Part shown: piece after piece, positions 1-5,756 of the stretch
How the letters are laid out: each line of letters begins with the position of its first letter
How positions within the stretch are numbered: the first letter of the stretch is position 1
Assembly: GCA_020438665.1 (NCBI GenBank)
Contig: JAGQUE010000467.1
Span: 1-24,150, forward strand
DNA length: 24,150 bases
DNA from: Nocardioidaceae bacterium
GTDB lineage: Bacteria; Actinomycetota; Actinomycetes; Propionibacteriales; Nocardioidaceae
Direction: 5' to 3'
Made by a program: the position numbers and the translations under genes
Notes under the pieces: model-generated
Database searches by the model: none
The model's input: only the letters and a program-made list of their open reading frames with translations
Told to the model about the DNA's origin: nothing

Positions 1-50
1 CCAGACTCCCTGTGCCCAGAGCCTCGCCGGGCCGCGGTGGCGGCCGTGGC

Positions 51-200
51 TAGGCTGGCAGAGCGATCGACGGGGGTCGGCGAGGAAATCCCGCGGGATT
101 CCGCGTTCTCGGGTCAGGGCGGGTCCTGGGGGGGCAGGATGACGGTGTGGACGGGGCAGGGACCCCAGTGTTCCCGTCCCTGACCCGAGAACGCCGAACA
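51..200. repeat. Palindrome and 17-bp inverted repeat in the leader of the first gene
   Basis: A perfect 14-bp palindrome (AATCCCGCGGGATT, 87-100) is followed at once by one arm of a perfect 17-bp inverted repeat (gcgttctcgggtcaggg, 103-119). Its other arm is at 178-194, and a smaller nested pair (CTGGGG 126-131 / CCCCAG 163-168) lies in the 58-nt loop. The second arm ends 23 nt before the ATG at 218, just ahead of a G-rich ribosome-binding site (around 203-210). A TAGGCT hexamer at 51-56 could be a -10 box, but no -35 is recognisable. The symmetry is seen directly. Whether it is an operator, a leader structure or the terminator of a gene outside the window is not decidable here. The first 50 bases hold nothing I recognise. 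Confidence 0.6.
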
Positions 201-217
201 CACAGGGGGGATTCACG

Positions 218-1606
218 ATGCGCCGCCTCCTGGCCGTGCCGGCCGCTGCGCTGACAGCCGCTCTGAGTCTGGCCGGGGTCACGCCTGCGGCCACCGCGGC
301 CACGGTGGCAACCGCAACAACGGCGCACAGCGTGAACATCGTGATGCGCCCCACCGACGGAAACGACCCGCGCGGCGACAGCTACACCACCGACAACGTG
401 AAGATGAAGTGCTCGGCGCACATCTGCGTCCACTGGGTCAACGGCACCACTGACAAGGTTGCCGACGGCTGGCAGGACACCACGCTCAAGCAGATGAACA
501 AGATCTGGCGCTACGTCGTGGGCGACCTCGGCTATCGCCCTCCGCTCGGCGACGGCAAGCGCGGCGGCAACGCCAAGCTCGACGTCTATCTCAAGGACCT
601 CGGCTCGCGCGGTTATGCCGGCTACTGCGCCCTGGAGCGCATCACCAAGAACGGCCTGTTCGCGACCTCCTACTGCGTCCTGGACAACGACTTCGACCCC
701 GCCCAGTTCGGCGGCCGGCCGGCGTTCGGCAACCTGCGCACGACTGCCGTGCACGAGTTCTTCCGCGCCGTCCAGTACGCCTATGACAGCGACGAGGACG
801 ACTGGTTCGTCGAGTCGACGGCCACCTGGATGGAGGAGCAGTACGCCGACGACGTCAACGCCAACCGCACCTACATCCAGTACGGCCAGGTCGCGATCCC
901 CAGCGCGCCGCTCGACCTCGCCGTCGGCAATGGCTACCCCCAGTTCGGTGACTGGGTGTTCTGGCAGTACCTGAGCCAGCGGCTCGGCAAGGGCATCGTC
1001 AAGACCGTCTGGAACAAGGCAGGCGAGTTCAAGGACGGCGGCCACATGTACTCCACCCAGGCCCTCGTGTCCGCCCTCAAGAAGAAGGGCTCGTTCGCGG
1101 AGCGGTTCGCGCTCTACGCCTCGGCCAACACCGCACCCGGCAAGGGCTACTCCGAGGGCGGCTCGTGGGGCCAGTCCGCACCCATGGAGCACAGCTACAC
1201 GATCTCCAGCGGCGCTACCGCGACCGACACGGTCACCATCAACCACCTGGCCTCGAGCAACATCCGACTGACGCCGAGCTATGCCCTCACCGGCAAGAAC
1301 CAGCGGGTGCGGATCGACGTCGACGGCCCGTCCTCGAAGTCCGCGCCGCGGGCGGTCGTCGCGGTCACCAAGAAGGACGGCACGATCTCGCGCACACTGA
1401 TGTCGCTGGACACCAACGGCGCCGGGCACGGCACCTTCCTCTTCGATGCCGAGCAGGTCTCCTCGGTGACCCTGACGCTGGTCAACGCCTCGACCCACTA
1501 CGCCTGCTGGACCCAGCCCGGGGCCGACCCGTCCTACTCCTGCCAGGGCTCGTCCAAGGACGACAACCGCTCGTTCAGCTACACCGCCCGGAGCACCACG
1601 GCCTGA
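218..1606 (+). CDS. Secreted MXAN_6640-type putative metalloprotease with altered HExxH motif
   Basis: This is a 462-residue exported protein. Residues 1-28 form a Sec signal peptide (basic start, Ala/Leu-rich core, Ala-X-Ala-type cleavage near ATAA). The central region carries HEFFRAVQ at 179-186, followed by DDWFVESTATWMEEQ (194-208), the arrangement seen in the MXAN_6640 family of putative metalloproteases. Family members as I recall them have HEFFH; here the second zinc-ligand histidine is Arg183, so catalysis is doubtful. Glu199 or Glu206 could be a third ligand in an active homologue. The C-terminal ~140 residues look beta-rich, with a Cys pair near the end (HYACW and SYSCQ). The ATG at 218 is chosen because it gives the signal peptide and follows a purine-rich AGGGGGG. 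The dimethylargininase gene starts 19 nt downstream and may be cotranscribed, though no functional link is evident. Confidence 0.75.
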   Translation: MRRLLAVPAAALTAALSLAGVTPAATAATVATATTAHSVNIVMRPTDGNDPRGDSYTTDNVKMKCSAHICVHWVNGTTDKVADGWQDTTLKQMNKIWRYVVGDLGYRPPLGDGKRGGNAKLDVYLKDLGSRGYAGYCALERITKNGLFATSYCVLDNDFDPAQFGGRPAFGNLRTTAVHEFFRAVQYAYDSDEDDWFVESTATWMEEQYADDVNANRTYIQYGQVAIPSAPLDLAVGNGYPQFGDWVFWQYLSQRLGKGIVKTVWNKAGEFKDGGHMYSTQALVSALKKKGSFAERFALYASANTAPGKGYSEGGSWGQSAPMEHSYTISSGATATDTVTINHLASSNIRLTPSYALTGKNQRVRIDVDGPSSKSAPRAVVAVTKKDGTISRTLMSLDTNGAGHGTFLFDAEQVSSVTLTLVNASTHYACWTQPGADPSYSCQGSSKDDNRSFSYTARSTTA

Positions 1607-1625
1607 GCCGGGCATCATTGCCCCC

Positions 1626-2393
1626 ATGGACCGCCGACTCGCCCTCGTCCGACGCCCCAGCCCACGCCTCGCGGAGGGACTCGTCACCCACATCGAGCGC
1701 CAGCCCGTCGACCCCGACCTCGCTGCGCGTCAGTGGGAGGCCTATGTCGACGTCCTTCGCCGCGCCGGCTGGGACGTGGTTGAGGCGCCGGCCGCGCCCG
1801 ACCTGCCGGACTCCGCGTTCGTCGAGGACACCGTCGTCGTCTATGGCGACCTGGCGGTCATCACGCGCCCTGGTGCGCCCGAACGGCGTCCCGAGCCCGA
1901 CGCCGTCGAGCCGGTCCTGCTCGACCTCGGCTATCGGGTCGCCCGGATCGAGGACCCCGGCACCCTCGACGGCGGCGACGTGCTCAAGCACGGCGGCACC
2001 GTGTGGGTCGGACTGGGCGGCCGGACCAACCGGGAGGGCTTCGAGCAGCTGGCGGCCCACCTGACGGGGCTTGCCGCCGACGTCGTCCCGGTCCCGCTGA
2101 GTCTGGTGCTCCACCTCAAGTCGGCGGTCACGGCGCTCCCCGACGGCACCGTCGTGGGCTTCCCCGAGGTCGTCGACGACCCCCAGGTCTATCCGACGTT
2201 CCTCGCCGTCCCCGAGGAGCACGGCGGTCACGTGGTGCTGCTCGGTGGCGACCGACTCCTGATGAGCACCTCCGCCCCCCAGACGACGGCGCTGTTCCGC
2301 GACCGCGGCTATGACGTCGTCACCGTCGACATCTCCGAGTATGAGAAGCTCGAGGGCTGCGTGACCTGTCTCTCGGTGCGGCTGCGCGGCTGA
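1626..2393 (+). CDS. ddaH: Dimethylargininase (DDAH), amidinotransferase fold
   Basis: This 255-residue cytosolic enzyme is predicted to hydrolyse N-omega-methylated arginines to citrulline and (di)methylamine. It has the signatures of the guanidino-modifying beta/alpha-propeller family: PDSAFVEDTVVV (61-72), which supplies substrate-binding acidic residues; TRPG (80-83); TLDGGDVL (113-120); catalytic His163 in LHLKSA; and catalytic Cys248 in VTCLSVRL close to the C-terminus. Length matches bacterial and mammalian DDAH. No signal peptide is visible. The start at 1626 has no clear Shine-Dalgarno sequence, so it may be translated by coupling to the gene ending 19 nt upstream. Citrullinating homologues such as arginine deiminase are much longer, which supports the DDAH assignment. 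Ornithine-directed or other amidinohydrolase specificity cannot be excluded from motifs alone. Confidence 0.88.
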   Translation: MDRRLALVRRPSPRLAEGLVTHIERQPVDPDLAARQWEAYVDVLRRAGWDVVEAPAAPDLPDSAFVEDTVVVYGDLAVITRPGAPERRPEPDAVEPVLLDLGYRVARIEDPGTLDGGDVLKHGGTVWVGLGGRTNREGFEQLAAHLTGLAADVVPVPLSLVLHLKSAVTALPDGTVVGFPEVVDDPQVYPTFLAVPEEHGGHVVLLGGDRLLMSTSAPQTTALFRDRGYDVVTVDISEYEKLEGCVTCLSVRLRG

Positions 2394-2627
2394 CGGCCGA
2401 CCCGTGGCCCCGCTGCCGCGCCGGTCCGCTAGGCGCGGTGGGACTCCGCAGCGGCCTGGTCCCCGACGACCCCGTGGTCGGCGTCGAGCGTCGACCCGGT
2501 CAGCGTCATGCGAGGACACCCTTTCGTCCGGTCTCGTTTCCGTCCATGCGGGCGCGCCGGCACCGACGCGCGCGAGTCGCGGAGGTACCCCCGAGGCGCG
2601 GTCCCATGCGCATCGGCTCCGGAGGGC
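2394..2627. other. Convergent intergenic region, no gene seen
   Basis: These 234 nt separate the end of the dimethylargininase gene from the end of the anti-sigma-type gene on the opposite strand. Open frames here are typical G+C-driven shadows: they give Arg/Pro-rich translations without recognisable motifs. The only structure noticed is a GC-rich hairpin at the right edge, listed separately. Confidence 0.5.
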
Positions 2628-2638
2628 TCAGCCTCCGG
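2619..2638. terminator. Possible bidirectional terminator hairpin over a stop codon
   Basis: CCGGAGG (2619-2625) and CCTCCGG (2632-2638) form a perfect 7-bp stem with a 6-nt loop. The loop holds the TGA stop codon (2628-2630, read on the minus strand) of the anti-sigma-type gene. It sits between two convergent genes, where a shared terminator is expected. There is no T-run on either side, so intrinsic termination is uncertain. Confidence 0.35.
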
Positions 2639-3053
2639 CCGCTGCGGGCACGTCGGCCCAGACGTCCTTGCTGCCGTCGCCCGCGCGCTCGACGCCCCAT
2701 GCGGCGGCCAGTCTCCGCACGATGGCCAGCCCGCGGCCCCCGGATCGGAGGTCGCCGGCCTTCAGGTCGTCCGGGACCCCGTCGAGGGGCGGCACCGGGA
2801 TCTGGCCGCCGTGGTCGACCACGTCGACCTTGACGAGATCGCGATAGACGTCGACGACGATGCCGTAGGGCGGCTCGCCGTGCTGGATGGCATTGGTGAC
2901 CAGCTCGCTCACGACGAGAACGACGGTGCGGCGTACCCGCTCCTCCAGCTCCGCGTCGGCCATCTGACGACGGGCGTAGTCGCGGGCCCGACCTGGCGCA
3001 CTGAGGTCGGGCGGTAGCGGAAAGCGGTTCCCTGTGGATCGCATCGAGATCAT
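2628..3053 (-). CDS. RsbW-like anti-sigma factor / serine kinase (HATPase_c_2)
   Basis: This 141-residue single-domain GHKL ATPase belongs to the anti-sigma factor/serine-kinase type. It contains the N box SELVTNAIQHG (49-59, Asn54), the G1 box VDVVDHGGQIP (76-86, Asp80) and the G2 box SGGRGLAIVRRLAAAWG (104-120). Proteins of this type bind a sigma factor or other target and phosphorylate a STAS antagonist. The start at 3053 has a GGAG four bases upstream; a second ATG at 3044 (MRSTGNRF) is an alternative. The gene is divergent from the SpoIIE-type phosphatase starting at 3154, and a STAS protein follows that gene, so kinase, antagonist and phosphatase are all present within 3.1 kb. No sigma factor gene is in the window, so the final target is unknown. 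Many actinobacterial members are stand-alone paralogues, so the partnership is inferred from position. Confidence 0.82.
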   Translation of the reverse strand: MISMRSTGNRFPLPPDLSAPGRARDYARRQMADAELEERVRRTVVLVVSELVTNAIQHGEPPYGIVVDVYRDLVKVDVVDHGGQIPVPPLDGVPDDLKAGDLRSGGRGLAIVRRLAAAWGVERAGDGSKDVWADVPAAAGG

Positions 3054-3153
3054 GACTCCACACCGGGTGTACCCACGAGCAACGCCGGCAAACCGTCATC
3101 CGTGGTCAGCCGGGTGGCTGACACGGCAAGGCTACCTGGGAGAAGGTGGAGGG
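3054..3153. promoter_or_regulatory. Divergent promoter region with dyad operator candidate
   Basis: This 100-nt region separates the anti-sigma-type gene (minus) from the phosphatase gene (plus). GTCAGCC-GGGT-GGCTGAC (3105-3122) is a perfect 7-bp inverted repeat. Smaller symmetry, ACACC-G-GGTGT, lies at 3060-3070. A TAGCCT hexamer on the minus strand (3134 to 3129) resembles an actinobacterial -10 box for the leftward gene, which would place the dyad near its transcription start. No convincing -35 is seen for either direction. Confidence 0.4.
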
Positions 3154-5346
3154 GTGAGCGACGAGGAGCGACACGCGCCTGCGGCCGTGCCATGGGGCCG
3201 CGTGGCCCGCCTCGTCGTGCTGGTTGCCGTCGGCTATGTCGCGGGCTCCCTGCTGGCGTGGGAGCTGCTCGGCGCCGGCTATGCGCCCGTCTTCTTCGCC
3301 CCCGCGGGTGTCACCGTGGCCGCCCTGCTGCTGACGGACCGGGGGCTCTGGCCGGTGGTCCTCGTCACCGCGGCGACGGCCGAGGTCGCCCTCGACCTCA
3401 GTCACGGTAGTCCGGGCGCGACGGCGCTGGGCCTGGCGCTGGCGAACACCGCAGAGCCGTGGGTCGGCGCGAGCATCGTGCGTCATCGGGTGGAGCGGCC
3501 CTCCCTGACCAACCCACGACACCTCGTCCTGCTGATCGCGGGTCCCGTCGTCGCCGGCCCGGTGGTCGGCGCCGCGCTCGGCGCCACGGTCGACACCACC
3601 GCCGTGAACACGTGGCTGGTCCACGTCGCGACGTTCTGGACCGGTGATGGCCTTGGTGCCCTGACGGTCGGGACCCTGATCCTGGCCTGGGCGGAGGCGC
3701 TGCGCTCCGATCGCGACCGGCTCGCGCGCCGTGTCATCGAGGGCACGGCGCTGGCCGCCACGGTGACGCTGGCGACGGCGTGGGGGTTCGCCCAGCTCCA
3801 GGCGCCGTTCGTGATCCCGATGGTGCTGGTCTTCATCGGCGCCACGCGAGGGATGCCCGTCGCCGCCGCCGCTGCCGCGGCCTTCGCGATCACGGCCAAC
3901 ATCGCCTCCGCCACCGGTGTCGGCCCGTTCACCGCCGTGGACCGCCCCGGCTTCGCCGCCTGGGGCAACCTCCAGTTCTTCCTGGCCGTCACGCAGCTCG
4001 GCGCCTATGCCTTGGCGGTCGGGCTCGCCCAGCGCGATCTGGCCCGGCGGCGCCAGGAGGAGCAACTGGCAGCACTGACCCGTGTCGAGGAGATGAGCCG
4101 GGTGACCTCGCTGTTGTCCACGGCGGCGACGGTGCGCGAGATCAGCGCGGCGGTGGCCCAGCATGGACTCGCCCAGGTGGCCGACTTCGGCGTCATCGCG
4201 GTGCTCTCCTCCGACGGCGCCACGGTGTCGACGTTCCCCTCCGGGGCGCTGCCGCGTGAGATCGCCGACCGCTATTCCCGGCTCCCCCTGGAGGCGCCGT
4301 TCCCGACCTGTGAGGCGATCCGCACGGCCGCCCCCATCATCGTCCACAGCCAGGAGGAGACGCGGCTCAGGTTCCCGGCGACGATGCCCGCCGCGGAGGC
4401 GCTCGGCACGGAGTCGCTCCTCACCGTCCCGATCGTGCTGGCCAGCGGACTCGCGGCCGGCAGTCTCTCCTTCGCCTTCCGGGAGCCCCGAGCGATCACC
4501 GAGGACGTCGTCACCACTGCCACGCGCCTCGCCGCCGAGACGGCTCACGCTCTGGGTCGCGCACGACGCTACGAACACGAGCGTGAGGTCGCCCACGATC
4601 TCCAAGTCGCCCTGCTGCCCGCCATCGAGCCATCGCCGGCGCCGGGTGTGCGGGCGGCCGCCGTCTATGCGCCCGCCGATCCCGAGCACGAGGTGGGGGG
4701 TGACTGGTACGACGTGTTCCCCCTCCCGGGCGGGCGCGTGGCGATGGTCGTGGGCGACGTCGTCGGCCACGACCTGAGGGCGGCGACGACCATGGCCCGG
4801 CTGCAGCCTCTGCTCAGGGTGATGGTGTCGGAGGCCACCGACCCGGCCGACGCGCTGGCCCGCCTGGACCGCGCCGCCCCCTATGTCGACCGGTCACTGA
4901 TGACGACCGTCGGGGTCGCCGACTACGACACGGTCACCCGGCGCCTGCGCTACGCCTGCGCCGGCCATCTGCCGCCCCTGCTGCTCGACGCCAACGGGCC
5001 ACGGCTGCTCGAGGACGGCCGCGGGCTGCCCCTCGGCGTCGACGCCACCAGGGAGCGACCCGTTGCCGAGGTGATGATCACCCCGCCGGCCCGGCTCGTC
5101 TGGTACACCGACGGCCTGGTCGAGCGTCGCGGCGAGTCGGTGACCGCGGGTCTCGACCGGCTCATCGAGGCCGGCCGAGCGCTGCGCCCCGATGGGACGG
5201 CTGAGGCGGTCGTCCACCAGCTGCTGCAGGCGCTGACGGCCGAGCGGGCGCTGCCCGACGACGTCGTCATCCTCAGCGTGGACTTCGGGGATCCAGGAGT
5301 CAGTCCGGTGGCCCCGTCCACGCTGGATCGGGAGAACTCCCTCTAG
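3154..5346 (+). CDS. Membrane MASE1-GAF-SpoIIE (PP2C) serine phosphatase
   Basis: This 730-residue protein is predicted to dephosphorylate a STAS-domain antagonist in response to membrane or GAF-sensed signals. Residues ~15-310 are a MASE1-like integral membrane region with about eight hydrophobic segments, including the family-like FFAPAGVTVAALLL. A GAF domain follows (~330-485), and a short linker helix rich in charged residues leads into a PP2C/SpoIIE catalytic domain (~500-725). The catalytic domain has metal-binding Asp motifs in EVGGDWYDVFPLPGG and VVGDVVGHDL, then YACAGHLPPLLL, WYTDGLVERRG and LPDDVVILSVDF. The GTG at 3154 is preferred because GGTGGAGG lies directly upstream; the upstream in-frame ATG at 3034 would add 40 residues and overlap the divergent gene. 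The STAS gene starts 65 nt downstream, giving a phosphatase-antagonist pair opposite the kinase-like gene. Confidence 0.87.
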   Translation: MSDEERHAPAAVPWGRVARLVVLVAVGYVAGSLLAWELLGAGYAPVFFAPAGVTVAALLLTDRGLWPVVLVTAATAEVALDLSHGSPGATALGLALANTAEPWVGASIVRHRVERPSLTNPRHLVLLIAGPVVAGPVVGAALGATVDTTAVNTWLVHVATFWTGDGLGALTVGTLILAWAEALRSDRDRLARRVIEGTALAATVTLATAWGFAQLQAPFVIPMVLVFIGATRGMPVAAAAAAAFAITANIASATGVGPFTAVDRPGFAAWGNLQFFLAVTQLGAYALAVGLAQRDLARRRQEEQLAALTRVEEMSRVTSLLSTAATVREISAAVAQHGLAQVADFGVIAVLSSDGATVSTFPSGALPREIADRYSRLPLEAPFPTCEAIRTAAPIIVHSQEETRLRFPATMPAAEALGTESLLTVPIVLASGLAAGSLSFAFREPRAITEDVVTTATRLAAETAHALGRARRYEHEREVAHDLQVALLPAIEPSPAPGVRAAAVYAPADPEHEVGGDWYDVFPLPGGRVAMVVGDVVGHDLRAATTMARLQPLLRVMVSEATDPADALARLDRAAPYVDRSLMTTVGVADYDTVTRRLRYACAGHLPPLLLDANGPRLLEDGRGLPLGVDATRERPVAEVMITPPARLVWYTDGLVERRGESVTAGLDRLIEAGRALRPDGTAEAVVHQLLQALTAERALPDDVVILSVDFGDPGVSPVAPSTLDRENSL

Positions 5347-5411
5347 GCTGGGTCCGCGACCCGCGACCCCAGCGGGCGGCCCCCCGTGGGCTGATAGTCG
5401 AAAGGCTCGCG

Positions 5412-5747
5412 ATGCCTCCCAGCAAGCTGAGCGCGCTGCCGGACGGGCGCGCCCTGGTCACCCTGGTCGGCGAGCTCGACCTCGCGGTGGCGCCCGACCT
5501 CGTGACGGAGATGGAGTACGCCGTCGACCAGGTGTCCCCCCACCTGGTGCTCGACCTGACCGGCGTCGACTTCATCGACTCCAGCGGGCTCACCATGCTG
5601 ATCCGCGTGCGCCAGATCACCGACGACCGTGGCGGCAGCCTCGTGCTCACCGGGGCCGGCGAGGCGCTCGAGCATCTTCTGACGTTGACCCGCCTCGACG
5701 AGCTGTTCGACGTGCGGCCCCGCTCGGAGGTCATCGGCGAAGCCTGA
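5412..5747 (+). CDS. STAS-domain anti-sigma factor antagonist (RsbV/SpoIIAA-like)
   Basis: This is a 111-residue single STAS domain. It shows VTLVGELDLAVAPDL (16-30), VLDLTGVDFIDSSGLTMLI (46-64) and the C-terminal helix LLTLTRLDELFDV. Ser57 or Ser58 in DSSGL is the expected phosphorylation site by an RsbW-type kinase and the dephosphorylation site for the preceding SpoIIE phosphatase. In its unphosphorylated state it would sequester the anti-sigma protein. AAAGG seven bases before the ATG serves as the ribosome-binding site. A TAGGCT hexamer overlapping the stop codon of the phosphatase gene (5344-5349) might be a separate -10 box. The gene is convergent with the subtilase gene, whose end is only 9 nt away. 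Confidence 0.88.
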   Translation: MPPSKLSALPDGRALVTLVGELDLAVAPDLVTEMEYAVDQVSPHLVLDLTGVDFIDSSGLTMLIRVRQITDDRGGSLVLTGAGEALEHLLTLTRLDELFDVRPRSEVIGEA

Positions 5748-5756
5748 CCCGCCCGG

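Noticed and set aside
50..1693. Long minus-strand open frame antisense to the secreted metalloprotease-like gene
   Set aside because: Its translation is an Arg/Gly/Val-rich pattern without domains, as expected opposite a G+C-rich gene. The plus-strand frame has a signal peptide, family motifs and a ribosome-binding site.
2404..2847. Possible small genes after the dimethylargininase gene
   Set aside because: Overlapping Arg/Pro-rich frames on both strands have no ribosome-binding site and no motif, and they run into the anti-sigma-type gene.
3034..3153. Upstream ATG start for the SpoIIE phosphatase
   Set aside because: It would overlap the divergent anti-sigma-type gene and has no ribosome-binding site. 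The GTG at 3154 has GGTGGAGG directly before it and gives a normal MASE1 N-terminus.
3106..4770. 554-codon minus-strand open frame opposite the SpoIIE phosphatase gene
   Set aside because: It is Arg/Gly/Glu-rich low-complexity shadow translation. The opposite strand encodes clear MASE1, GAF and PP2C domains.
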